Source of the DNA: Clostridia bacterium
GTDB taxonomy: Bacteria; Bacillota; Clostridia; UMGS1810
Assembly: GCA_016293435.1 (NCBI GenBank)
Contig: JAEDEG010000124.1
Location: 1 to 7,421, forward strand
Reading direction: 5' to 3'
Length of the DNA stretch: 7,421 bases
The notes under the pieces were generated by a model that worked only from the letters and a program-made list of their open reading frames with translations, was not told where the DNA came from and did not search any database. The position numbers and the translations under genes were made by a program. Position 1 is the stretch's first letter. Every line of letters starts with the position of its first letter. Below, piece after piece: positions 1-6,920 of this stretch.

Positions 1-1179
1 TCCGTTTCCGAAAAGGCTCTGGGCTCCAATGTGCTCGAAAGCCTTACTCCCGGTCAGCAGGTTATAAAGATTGTTAACGAGGAGCTTACCGCCCTCATGG
101 GCACCGAGGTTAAGAAAATCAACTTTTCTTCCAAATCTCCCACCGTCATAATGATGGTTGGTCTCCAGGGTGCCGGCAAAACCACAACCTCCGGCAAAAT
201 CGGCGGTCTTTTCAAAAAACAGGGCAAAAGGCCACTTCTTGCAGCATGTGACGTGTACCGCCCCGCCGCAAGAAAACAGCTTCAGGTTGTAGGCTCTCAG
301 CTTGATATCCCCGTATTTTCCATAGACGATTCCAATGATGCCGTATATATTGCAGAGCAAAGCGTTGAGCATGCAAGGCGTCACGGCAACGACATTGTAA
401 TCATAGATACAGCCGGCAGGCTTCATCTCAATGAGGAGCTCATGGATGAGCTTTTAAACATCAAACAAAAGGTCAATCCATCCGAAATCCTTCTTGTTCT
501 CGATGCTATGACGGGTCAAGACGCAGTAAACGTGGCATCTGCCTTTGACGAAAAGCTCGACGTATCGGGCATGGTGCTTACCAAGCTCGACGGCGACACC
601 CGAGGCGGTGCGGCGCTTTCGGTGAGAGCAGTTACCGGCAAGCCCATAAAGCTGGTTGGTCAGGGCGAAAAGCTCACCGATATGGACTGGTTCTATCCCG
701 ACCGCATGGCATCGCGCATACTCGGCATGGGAGATGTGCTCACTCTTATAGATAAGGCTCAGCAGGCATTCGATGAAAAAGAAGCGGCAGAGCTCGAACA
801 AAAGCTTTTGAAGCAGCAGTTTAATCTTGATGATTATCTCGCTCAAATGCAGCAGATGAAAAAAATGGGATCCTTGCAGGATCTTATCAAGATGATTCCC
901 GGAGTCAATGCATCGGCACTTTCAAACGCATCAATTGATGAAAAAAAGCTTGGTCGCATTGAGGCAATGATAACCTCTATGACCAAAAAGGAACGAGCCA
1001 ACCCCACCATACTCAACTCGAGCCGCAAAAAAAGAATTGCCGATGGCAGCGGCACAAAAGTGCAAGAGGTAAATATGTTTTTAAAGCAGTTTGACCAAAT
1101 GCAAAAAATGATGAAACAATTTAGTAATCCGAAAAAGATGAAACGCTTTGCAGGCGGTTTTGGCAATCTTTTCAAATAA
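1..1179 (+). CDS. ffh: Signal recognition particle protein Ffh (5'-truncated by window edge)
   Basis: GTPase subunit of the signal recognition particle. It binds 4.5S/scRNA and signal sequences of nascent chains and delivers them to FtsY at the membrane. The frame is open from base 1, so 392 residues are visible; about 50-60 N-terminal residues (most of the N domain) lie outside the window. The GTG at base 31 is an internal Val, because the preceding codons continue the family sequence. Visible motifs are the P-loop GLQGAGKTTT (bases 160-189), DVYRPAA, DTAGR (406-420) and TKLDGD (580-597), the guanine-specificity motif. The M domain follows from about base 810: methionine-rich helices and the RNA-binding stretch SSRKKRIADGSG, ending in a Met/Lys-rich tail. 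It is first of five same-strand genes; rpsP starts 42 bases downstream. Identification is firm. Confidence 0.97.
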   Translation, partial: SVSEKALGSNVLESLTPGQQVIKIVNEELTALMGTEVKKINFSSKSPTVIMMVGLQGAGKTTTSGKIGGLFKKQGKRPLLAACDVYRPAARKQLQVVGSQLDIPVFSIDDSNDAVYIAEQSVEHARRHGNDIVIIDTAGRLHLNEELMDELLNIKQKVNPSEILLVLDAMTGQDAVNVASAFDEKLDVSGMVLTKLDGDTRGGAALSVRAVTGKPIKLVGQGEKLTDMDWFYPDRMASRILGMGDVLTLIDKAQQAFDEKEAAELEQKLLKQQFNLDDYLAQMQQMKKMGSLQDLIKMIPGVNASALSNASIDEKKLGRIEAMITSMTKKERANPTILNSSRKKRIADGSGTKVQEVNMFLKQFDQMQKMMKQFSNPKKMKRFAGGFGNLFK

Positions 1180-1221
1180 TTACTATTTGTATACAAAAAT
1201 TTAACCGGAGGTGAATTTAAA

Positions 1222-1464
1222 ATGGTAAAAATTCGTTTAAAGAGAATGGGTGCTAAAAAAACACCTTTCTACAGAATTGTTGTAGCAGATTCAAGATATC
1301 CCAGAGACGGCAGATTCATCGAGCAGATTGGAACATACAATCCCCTCACAAATCCTTCTTCCATCAATGTAGATAACGAAAAAGCTGCAAAGTGGCTCAG
1401 CCAAGGTGCACAGCCCACAGATACAGTAAAAGAGCTTCTCAAAATCAGCGGCGCCATAAAATAA
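1222..1464 (+). CDS. rpsP: 30S ribosomal protein S16
   Basis: Small-subunit ribosomal protein S16, which helps assemble the 5' domain of 16S rRNA. The 80-residue length is typical. The N-terminus MVKIRLKRMGAKKTPFYRIV and the following DSRYPRDGRFIEQIGTYNP segment are the family signature. The start is supported by an excellent ribosome binding site, GGAGGTGA (1207-1214), 7 bases before the ATG. It sits between ffh and khpA, the usual Firmicutes order, and is probably co-transcribed with them; no terminator is seen on either side. A 12-base perfect palindrome (1186-1197) lies in the gap before it. Confidence 0.98.
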   Translation: MVKIRLKRMGAKKTPFYRIVVADSRYPRDGRFIEQIGTYNPLTNPSSINVDNEKAAKWLSQGAQPTDTVKELLKISGAIK

Positions 1465-1529
1465 TTTGTATTTTTGACATGCAAATTCAGCAGTTTTTGA
1501 AAGCTAAGTTTACCGGGAGGTAAAAACAT

Positions 1530-1760
1530 ATGAAGGAATTATTGGAATTTATTGCAAAATCTCTCGTTGACTGCCCTGATGATGTATATGTTACCGAGTC
1601 TGAAAGCGACTCTTGTGTTGTTTTGGAGCTCCATGTTAACGAATCTGATATGGGTAAGGTTATAGGAAAGCAGGGCAGAATTGCAAGGTCGATTCGCGCT
1701 GTTATCAAGGCCTGTGCCAGCAGAGAAAACAAAAAAGCAATTGTAGAAATTGTACAGTAA
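1530..1760 (+). CDS. khpA: KH-domain RNA-binding protein KhpA (YlqC family)
   Basis: Single-KH-domain RNA-binding protein of 76 residues, the normal size for KhpA/YlqC. The nucleic-acid-binding GxxG loop is visible as GKQG at residues 46-49 within MGKVIGKQGRIARSIR. In other Firmicutes KhpA pairs with KhpB (EloR/Jag) and affects cell division, elongation and RNA metabolism; that role is family knowledge, not something the sequence shows. The start ATG follows GGGAGGT (1515-1521) at about 8 bases. It lies 65 bases after rpsP. Downstream is an unusual hairpin-rich gap before rimM. The B. subtilis ylqD gene that often sits here is absent. Confidence 0.93.
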   Translation: MKELLEFIAKSLVDCPDDVYVTESESDSCVVLELHVNESDMGKVIGKQGRIARSIRAVIKACASRENKKAIVEIVQ

Positions 1761-1766
1761 TAAGCG

Positions 1767-1798
1767 GAGGTTTTAAATCTGTTCTGATTTAAAACCTC
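1767..1798 (+). other. Perfect 13-bp hairpin just after khpA
   Basis: An inverted repeat (1767-1779 with 1786-1798) forms a perfect 13-bp stem, GAGGTTTTAAATC against GATTTAAAACCTC, with the 6-base loop TGTTCT. It starts 6 bases after the khpA stop. The bases after it (TTAGTTTATAAC) are not a continuous T-run, so it is a poor intrinsic terminator. It could be a weak attenuator, an mRNA 3'-end stabiliser, or an RNase processing site separating khpA from rimM-trmD. The structure is directly visible; its role is inference. Confidence 0.6.
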
Positions 1799-1821
1799 TT
1801 AGTTTATAACTAAATTAAGAT

Positions 1822-1914
1822 GTCATCCGCCTCTATAGGCGGCACTTGGCACTTAATTTTTTCAGTGGGAGTTCAATCTCCCACTGAAAGCGCTAAATGA
1901 CGCGGCTTTGCCGC
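1822..1914 (+). repeat. Hairpin cluster in khpA-rimM gap, possible REP/MITE-like element
   Basis: Three more inverted repeats follow in a row. CCGCCT/AGGCGG (1827-1832 with 1837-1842) has loop CTAT. A perfect 12-bp stem TTTCAGTGGGAG/CTCCCACTGAAA (1860-1871 with 1878-1889) has loop TTCAAT. GCGGC/GCCGC (1902-1906 with 1910-1914) has loop TTT. A tandem 7-mer GGCACTT (1841-1854) lies between the first two. The 12-bp stem can be extended outward with mismatches and G-U pairs, and GTCAT (1822-1826) is complementary to ATGAC (1897-1901), so the stretch may fold as one larger structure. There is no open frame of note. It resembles dispersed intergenic repeats of Clostridia, but one copy in one window cannot prove that. 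Confidence 0.5.
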
Positions 1915-1923
1915 TTATTGAAA

Positions 1924-1929
1924 AAGGAG
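1924..1929 (+). promoter_or_regulatory. Ribosome binding site deciding the rimM start
   Basis: AAGGAG lies 8 bases before the ATG at 1938. It falls inside the longer open frame that could begin at TTG 1908, and that TTG is itself in the loop of a hairpin. This is why the ATG is chosen as the start. Confidence 0.8.
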
Positions 1930-1937
1930 CCGTTCCT

Positions 1938-2435
1938 ATGGAAAATATGATAGATGTAGGCCAAATAGTAAATACCCACGGCCTGCGCGGCGAGCTAAAG
2001 GTAGCCGCGCGTACCGATTATCCCGAGTTTTTTGAAGAAATAAGCGGTGTATATACCGCCGACGGCACCTATCTCAAAATTACCGGTGTCAAATATCACA
2101 AGGCCTCAGTTATACTCAAGCTAAGGGGCATCAATACCATTGAAGAAGCGGATGCCATGCGCCAAAAGGTGCTCTATGTACCCAAAAGCACCTTTGATGA
2201 TTTGCCCGAGGGTACATACCTTGTGGCAGATATTATAGGGCTTGAGGTCAAAGACGAAAACATGAGCTACGGCACGGTTACCGATGTTTTTCAAACCGGA
2301 AGCAACGATGTGTATACCGTAGCGGCCAAGGGCAAAAGCCCCATATATGTGCCCGCTTTAAAGTCCGTAATAAAAGAAATTAATATACAAGAGGGCTATA
2401 TCCTCGTTGATATGCCCGAAGGGTTGCTTGATTGA
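1938..2435 (+). CDS. rimM: Ribosome maturation factor RimM
   Basis: 16S rRNA processing factor that binds the 30S head with S19 and promotes late small-subunit maturation; it acts in the cytoplasm. The protein is 165 residues, normal for the family. The N-terminal RimM barrel begins with IDVGQIVNTHGLRGELKV (about residues 5-22). The C-terminal PRC-barrel runs from about residue 92 (LVADIIGLEV) and includes GTVTDVFQTGSNDVYTV and a PIYVPAL strand. The ATG at 1938 is preferred over the in-frame TTG at 1908, because of the ribosome binding site and because family members start close to the GQIVNTHG segment. Its TGA stop overlaps or abuts the start of trmD, consistent with coupled translation. Confidence 0.96.
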   Translation: MENMIDVGQIVNTHGLRGELKVAARTDYPEFFEEISGVYTADGTYLKITGVKYHKASVILKLRGINTIEEADAMRQKVLYVPKSTFDDLPEGTYLVADIIGLEVKDENMSYGTVTDVFQTGSNDVYTVAAKGKSPIYVPALKSVIKEINIQEGYILVDMPEGLLD

Positions 2436-2437
2436 TC

Positions 2438-3175
2438 ATGAATTTTCATATTCTTACCCTTTTTCCCGAGATGTTTGGCGGTATAATTCACACAAGTATA
2501 CTTGGCAGAGCGGAGGAAAAGGGAATTTTAAATTTTAATATATTAAACATCAGAGATTTTAGCACAAGCAAGCACAACCGCGTAGACGATGCCCCCTACG
2601 GAGGCGGCAGAGGCATGGTAATGCAGGCACCGCCCGTGTATGATGCATATATGAGTGTGGTTCAAAAGCTCGGTTCAAAGCCCCATGTCATACACATGTC
2701 GCCAAAGGGGGCGGTGTTTAACCAGCAAAAAGCGATAGAGCTTGCCAAAAAGGATAACCTTTTATTTTTGTGCGGACACTATGAGGGAATCGACCAGAGG
2801 GTGCTCGATGAAATTGCCGACGAAGAAATTTCGATTGGTGACTATGTTCTCACCGGAGGAGAGCTGCCGGCAATGACGGTTATAGACGCAGTCAGCCGCA
2901 TGATAGACGGTGTTTTGTCAAACGAAGACAGCTTTACCGACGAATCACATTTTGACGGCCTTTTGGAATATCCCCAGTATACCCGCCCGCCTATTTTTAT
3001 GGGCAGGGAGGTGCCGGAGGTTCTGCTCTCGGGTGACCATGCCAAAATAAACGAATGGCGCCGACGTCAATCAATACTCATTACAAAGGAAAACCGTCCC
3101 GATATGTACGAAAAAAATGCCGCAATTTATGAAACAGAGCTCAATCCACCGCCCAAGCGCAAAAGAAAAAGGTGA
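2438..3175 (+). CDS. trmD: tRNA (guanine(37)-N1)-methyltransferase TrmD
   Basis: SPOUT-class enzyme that transfers a methyl group from S-adenosylmethionine to N1 of G37 in tRNAs reading CUN, CCN and CGG codons, preventing +1 frameshifts. It is 245 residues from ATG 2438. Motifs are MNFHILTLFPEMF at the N-terminus, APYGGGRGMVM, SPKGAVFNQQKA, GHYEGIDQRV (residues 113-122), the knot segment SIGDYVLTGGELPA (from residue 132), and DGLLEYPQYTRP with the likely catalytic Asp at residue 173. The C-terminus is a very basic KRKRKR tail. A TTG at 2432 is an alternative start: it overlaps the rimM stop and is better spaced (8 bases) from AAGGG (2419-2423), but it would add only two residues. rplS does not follow. 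Confidence 0.97.
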   Translation: MNFHILTLFPEMFGGIIHTSILGRAEEKGILNFNILNIRDFSTSKHNRVDDAPYGGGRGMVMQAPPVYDAYMSVVQKLGSKPHVIHMSPKGAVFNQQKAIELAKKDNLLFLCGHYEGIDQRVLDEIADEEISIGDYVLTGGELPAMTVIDAVSRMIDGVLSNEDSFTDESHFDGLLEYPQYTRPPIFMGREVPEVLLSGDHAKINEWRRRQSILITKENRPDMYEKNAAIYETELNPPPKRKRKR

Positions 3176-3249
3176 GCTTTCACAAAATGTACACCCACGG
3201 CAAAATAGTCACTTTGCAGAAATGCTACAACGATAAAATAAATCAAAAA

Positions 3250-3277
3250 TTTACACAAAAGAGTATAATAGTATAAT
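3250..3277 (+). promoter_or_regulatory. Sigma-A-type promoter for the beta-galactosidase gene
   Basis: TTTACA (3250-3255), a 16-base spacer and TATAAT (3272-3277) form a near-consensus promoter, with transcription expected near 3284 and a leader of about 38 bases before the ATG. A second TATAAT at 3264-3269 is too close to that -35 box to pair with it. No convincing terminator follows trmD in the 146-base gap (3176-3321), so some read-through from upstream is possible. I see no clear operator or catabolite-response palindrome. Confidence 0.7.
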
Positions 3278-3321
3278 ATTATCACACATATAGTTATAAG
3301 TTAATTATCCGGGAGGAAGAA

Positions 3322-6159
3322 ATGAGAAAATACGAGAATTTTAATCAAACGTCTGAAAACAGAGAGCCCCAAAGAGCATACTACATTCCTTATGACACTC
3401 TTGAAAAAGCTCTTGAGGGCAAAAAGGAAAATTCGGCATACTACCGTCTTTTAAACGGCAGATGGAATTTTGCATATTTTAAAAGGGACATTGATGTTCC
3501 CGAAAGCATTACCGCATGGGACACGGTTTTCGTTCCGTCATGCTGGCAGACGCTTGGCTATGAAAATCCGGGATACACAAATGTAAACTATCCGCACCCC
3601 GTAGATGCACCTTATGTTCCCGACGATAATCCCTGCGGTGTTTATTCACGCAGCTTCTGCATCGACGCAAAATGGAAAAGCAGAAAAACCTATATAGTTT
3701 TTGAAGGAGTTTCTTCATGTATGTTTTTATACATAAACGGAAAATATGTGGGTTTTACGCAAGGGTCACATCTTCAGGCGGAATTTGATATAAGCGAATT
3801 TATAAATGAGGGAACAAACACCGTTACCGCCAAGGTGCTCAAATGGTGTCTCGGAAGTTATCTTGAGGATCAAGACTTTTTCCGATACAGCGGAATATTT
3901 AGGGATGTCTACCTTCTTTCCCGCGAAGAAGACCATATAAAGGATGTATTTATAAAAGCCGACACAAAAGCAATTACCGCAGATGTGCAGGACTATGATA
4001 TATATGATAACGGTGTCAAGGTGGAAAATTTGGACAATCCCGTTTTGTGGAATGCCGAAAATCCGCATCTGTACACCGTTGTTGTAAAGGGCAAAACCGA
4101 GTATATACCTTTTTATGTAGGTATGCGCGAGGTTGCGGTTTCAGAAAAATCGGAGCTTTTGATAAACGGAACACCGGTCATTTTAAAGGGCGTAAACCAT
4201 CACGATACACACCCGAAAAACGGCTATTGTATGACAGAGGATGAACTTCTTGCCGATTTGAAGGCAATGAAAAAGCTCAACATAAACACAATAAGAACCT
4301 CCCACTATCCCCCTACTCCGGAATTTTTGAATATGTGCGATAAAATGGGCTTTTATGTTATAGACGAAACGGATATCGAAACACACGGATTTATTCAAAG
4401 ATACGCAAGTGAACCGTATAATTTTGATGTGGAAAATCCCATATGGCCGTGTACAAACCCCGATTTTAAAGCGGAGTTTTTGGAAAGAATGGAACGAATG
4501 GTAGAAAGAGACAAAAATCATGCCTGCGTTATTATGTGGTCTACGGGCAACGAAAGCGGTCACGGAGAAAATCACATTGCCATGATAAAACAGACAAAGC
4601 AGCGCGACACCTCAAGGCTTATCCATTGTGAGGACGCATCCCGCAAGGGTGATTATTCCAATGCGGATGTTATATCGGGGATGTATCATTCAACAAAAGA
4701 TATCGAGGAATACGCTCACGACGATAAAATCTGCAAGCCGTTCTTTTTGTGCGAATATGCTCACGCAATGGGTAACGGCCCCGGTGATGTTTACGATTAT
4801 ATGGAGCTGTTCAAAAAGTATCCCAAGCTCATAGGCGGATGCATCTGGGAATGGGCAGATCATGTGTTTATAGACGACGGTATCCAAAAATACGGCGGTG
4901 ACTTTGGGGAAATTACAAGCGACAAAAACTTCTGCTGTGACGGACTCGTTTTCTCAGACAGGAGCTTTAAGGCGGGCTCACTTAATGCAAAATATTCTTA
5001 TCATTATTTTGATACGGAGCTTTGCGGCGACAAAATCAAAATTACCAATTGGCACGATTTTACAAATCTTGACAAATACACCCTCGTCCTTTCTCTCAAT
5101 ACAGACGGCAAAGCAACGGCTCAAAAGGAAATGCGAATATCTGTAGAGCCTCATGCGCAAGCAGAGATTGATATTCCGTTTGAAATACCGTCAGAGTGCA
5201 GGCTTGGCACATATCTCAATATCTCACTTTTAAATGAAGACGGCTACGAAACCGGTATGATGCAGCACAAACTAAATTCTGCGGTTAAACCGATCGAGCT
5301 CAGCAGTCCGCACAGCGCAATAACCGAGGACGAGCTGCGCATATATGTGAGCGGAGACGGATACAGCTATGTGTTTAACAAGCATTACGGAGCATTTGAA
5401 AGCATAATCAAAAACGGCCGTGAGCAGCTTGCCGATTTCACCAAGCTTACAGCCTGGAGAGCACCCACAGACAATGACAGAAGCATCAAAAAGCAATGGG
5501 GACTTATAGACGGTGACAATTGGTCGGGAGAAAATATCAACCGTCAGTTTTCAAAGGTGTATTCATGTGAGCTTTCAAAAAATACAGTCACGGTTACGGG
5601 CGCGCTTGCAGGTGTATCGAGAATGCCGTTTGTTTATCACACAACATCATATACCTTCTTTGAAAACGGTGAAGTCAAAATCAGCCTAAGCGGAAAGCTT
5701 CGTGACGGTCTTGGCATTTATTTGCCTCGTCTCGGCTTTGAGTTTACATCGCCGACAATGAACGACAGCTTTATATACTACGGTATGGGCGAGGACGAAT
5801 GTTACTGTGATATGAATCGTCACGCAAGGGTCGGATTGTACACAAGCGACGCAAAATCTCAGTATGTAGATTATGTAATGCCACAGGAACACGGAAATCA
5901 CATAAAGACAAAATACCTAAAAATGAGCAGCGGTCTTGCCTTTGCCACAAACGGTGAGTTTGAATTTTGTGTTTCGCAATATACCTCTCATGCTCTGACC
6001 GAAGCCACTCATACCGATGAATTAAAAGGAAACGGATGCACAAATATCCGTATAGATTATAAGGTTTCCGGAATAGGTTCACAAAGCTGCGGTCCGGAGC
6101 TTATAGAAAAGTACCGTCTCGATGACCCTGAATTTGATTTTGAGTTCTATATGCTTTAG
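3322..6159 (+). CDS. lacZ: Beta-galactosidase, glycoside hydrolase family 2 (LacZ type)
   Basis: Hydrolyses beta-galactosides such as lactose by a retaining mechanism. No signal peptide is visible, so it is probably cytoplasmic. The start ATG follows GGGAGGA (3311-3317). Domain order: N-terminal sugar-binding jelly roll (about residues 40-200, with NGRWNFAYF, PHPVDAPYVPDDNPCGVYSR and LEDQDFFRYSGIFRDV); an Ig-like domain (about 206-270) that is short; a TIM barrel (about 275-570); a fourth domain; then the beta-gal small-chain domain from about residue 690 (WRAPTDND at 712). The acid/base is Glu411 in STGNESGHG; the nucleophile is Glu478 in LCEYAHAMGNG; metal-ligand candidates are Glu353 and His355 in DIETHG. 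At the position of E. coli Trp999 there is Cys923 (SCGP), common outside enterobacteria. It is 945 residues against about 1020 for E. coli LacZ. Natural substrate is unknown. Confidence 0.95.
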   Translation: MRKYENFNQTSENREPQRAYYIPYDTLEKALEGKKENSAYYRLLNGRWNFAYFKRDIDVPESITAWDTVFVPSCWQTLGYENPGYTNVNYPHPVDAPYVPDDNPCGVYSRSFCIDAKWKSRKTYIVFEGVSSCMFLYINGKYVGFTQGSHLQAEFDISEFINEGTNTVTAKVLKWCLGSYLEDQDFFRYSGIFRDVYLLSREEDHIKDVFIKADTKAITADVQDYDIYDNGVKVENLDNPVLWNAENPHLYTVVVKGKTEYIPFYVGMREVAVSEKSELLINGTPVILKGVNHHDTHPKNGYCMTEDELLADLKAMKKLNINTIRTSHYPPTPEFLNMCDKMGFYVIDETDIETHGFIQRYASEPYNFDVENPIWPCTNPDFKAEFLERMERMVERDKNHACVIMWSTGNESGHGENHIAMIKQTKQRDTSRLIHCEDASRKGDYSNADVISGMYHSTKDIEEYAHDDKICKPFFLCEYAHAMGNGPGDVYDYMELFKKYPKLIGGCIWEWADHVFIDDGIQKYGGDFGEITSDKNFCCDGLVFSDRSFKAGSLNAKYSYHYFDTELCGDKIKITNWHDFTNLDKYTLVLSLNTDGKATAQKEMRISVEPHAQAEIDIPFEIPSECRLGTYLNISLLNEDGYETGMMQHKLNSAVKPIELSSPHSAITEDELRIYVSGDGYSYVFNKHYGAFESIIKNGREQLADFTKLTAWRAPTDNDRSIKKQWGLIDGDNWSGENINRQFSKVYSCELSKNTVTVTGALAGVSRMPFVYHTTSYTFFENGEVKISLSGKLRDGLGIYLPRLGFEFTSPTMNDSFIYYGMGEDECYCDMNRHARVGLYTSDAKSQYVDYVMPQEHGNHIKTKYLKMSSGLAFATNGEFEFCVSQYTSHALTEATHTDELKGNGCTNIRIDYKVSGIGSQSCGPELIEKYRLDDPEFDFEFYML

Positions 6160-6174
6160 GGAAAATAATATAGC

Positions 6175-6217
6175 AAAAGCCCAACAAATGCGATGCAGCC
6201 ATTTGTTGGGCTTTTTT
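6175..6217 (+). terminator. Intrinsic terminator after lacZ
   Basis: A perfect inverted repeat pairs 6175-6190 with 6200-6215 (core GCCCAACAAATG/CATTTGTTGGGC) around a 9-base loop, followed by six T's (6212-6217) on the plus strand. It begins 15 bases after the lacZ stop. The minus-strand copy has only a four-T run, so it could weakly serve the convergent toxin gene as well. Confidence 0.9.
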
Positions 6218-6393
6218 AGATTTTTAGCAGTCGGGTTTGAGAGATTAGTATGCAAAATATGTATAGCAAAATCATGACTGAATCTTGTCGTTTGATTTGG
6301 TTTGATTTCTATTGTTTCAAATTCAAAACTATTACTTCAAGCATCTGAATCCAATCTTATTTTAGTTGCATACCTAGGCACAACAGACATAAA
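6218..6393. other. AT-rich gap between convergent genes
   Basis: This 176-base spacer separates the lacZ terminator from the 3' end of the minus-strand toxin gene. No start codon with a ribosome binding site and no stable hairpin is visible. On the minus strand a frame stays open for a few dozen codons here and runs through the lacZ terminator, but it has no start or family motif and I treat it as chance. No separate toxin-gene terminator is apparent. Confidence 0.5.
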
Positions 6394-6861
6394 TCACACA
6401 TTTATTCCAAGCTCTTTATGGAAATATTTAAGTGTCGTAAATTGAAACTTTTTTACAGCATAGTAATTCTTCTTACCATTTGCATAAGCAATATAATCTG
6501 AAACAAATTTTTTAAACTGAGTTATAATAAATGCTGAATTTTCACTCAACTCAGTATATTCCATATCATTTATTCGTGCTGCTACACCTATGTACTTACT
6601 GTCATTTACAATAACAGCCTTTGTGTAATCAAGCCCCGTCACAGTATTTGTAGGGCGTGTGGATTTCTTGAACTTATAACAATTACCATGTGGTACATTC
6701 GTTCTAAACGGAATGGCAAAAGTATTGTTTCCTATTTTAATCAGCACAACCATATACGGACGGTTATCTTTGTTCTCGATTTCTGGATAATCGTTGCAAT
6801 TATATTTATTATAAAATTCTGCTGATAAATAATTTAATTGGTAATCTTTTTTAGTATTCAT
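6394..6861 (-). CDS. Probable type III toxin-antitoxin endoribonuclease toxin (ToxN/CptN/TenpN-like)
   Basis: 155-residue protein, close to the 150-200 residues of type III toxins, which are RNases held inactive by a repeat RNA. Similarity is from memory: NDYPEIENKDNRPYMVVLIK (residues 23-42), TFAIPFRTNVPHG (47-59), GLDYTKAVIV (76-85) and a YFHKEL tail resemble this superfamily. The TFAIPFRTN strand matches in position the ToxN segment that carries catalytic Thr/Ser, so Thr54 is a candidate active-site residue. Start: ATG at 6861, with GAGG (6872-6869) 7 bases upstream. The same frame runs open back to 7029, but that part is the antitoxin RNA and terminator. The gene is AT-rich (6421-6480 has 15 G/C in 60) compared with trmD (2581-2640 has 39 in 60). 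No signal peptide or membrane segment. Subfamily is not resolved; toxicity is inference from context. Confidence 0.8.
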   Translation of the reverse strand: MNTKKDYQLNYLSAEFYNKYNCNDYPEIENKDNRPYMVVLIKIGNNTFAIPFRTNVPHGNCYKFKKSTRPTNTVTGLDYTKAVIVNDSKYIGVAARINDMEYTELSENSAFIITQFKKFVSDYIAYANGKKNYYAVKKFQFTTLKYFHKELGINV

Positions 6862-6868
6862 TTGTTTT

Positions 6869-6872
6869 CCTC
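6869..6872 (-). promoter_or_regulatory. Ribosome binding site of the toxin gene
   Basis: GAGG on the minus strand (6872 to 6869), 7 bases before the ATG at 6861, lies just downstream of the antitoxin terminator. It fixes the toxin start and argues against the longer frame beginning at 7029, which has no ribosome binding site and would start at the promoter -10 region. Confidence 0.7.
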
Positions 6873-6876
6873 GAAT

Positions 6877-6913
6877 AAAAAGAATGAAGCCCTTGCGTTT
6901 AACACACAAGGGC
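6877..6913 (-). terminator. Imperfect terminator between antitoxin repeats and toxin gene
   Basis: On the minus strand GCCCTTG (6913-6907) pairs with CAAGGGC (6895-6889); a T-G and a G-C pair extend this to 9 bp with a 7-base loop. The following tract is TTCATTCTTTTT (6888-6877), a U-run broken by C and A. Such a hairpin between RNA repeats and toxin is a hallmark of type III systems, where partial read-through gives much antitoxin RNA and little toxin mRNA. The broken U-tract fits a leaky terminator; the leakiness itself is inferred. Confidence 0.8.
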
Positions 6914-6920
6914 ATATCTT

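Noticed and set aside
1186..1197. Perfect palindrome TTTGTATACAAA between ffh and rpsP as an operator
   Set aside because: Short AT-rich palindromes occur by chance, no promoter surrounds it, and there is no second copy elsewhere in the window.
1474..1479. TTGACA before khpA as a promoter -35 box
   Set aside because: At 17 bases downstream the sequence is TTGAAA, not a -10 box, and the region lies inside an apparent operon.
4183..4575. A 130-codon minus-strand frame inside lacZ
   Set aside because: It is a shadow of the well-supported GH2 coding frame, covering the acid/base and metal-binding region, and has no family features of its own.
6212..6393. Open minus-strand frame after the toxin stop, considered as a gene remnant
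   Set aside because: It has no start codon with a ribosome binding site and no family motif, and it runs through the lacZ terminator hairpin. A brief resemblance to a recombinase motif did not hold up.
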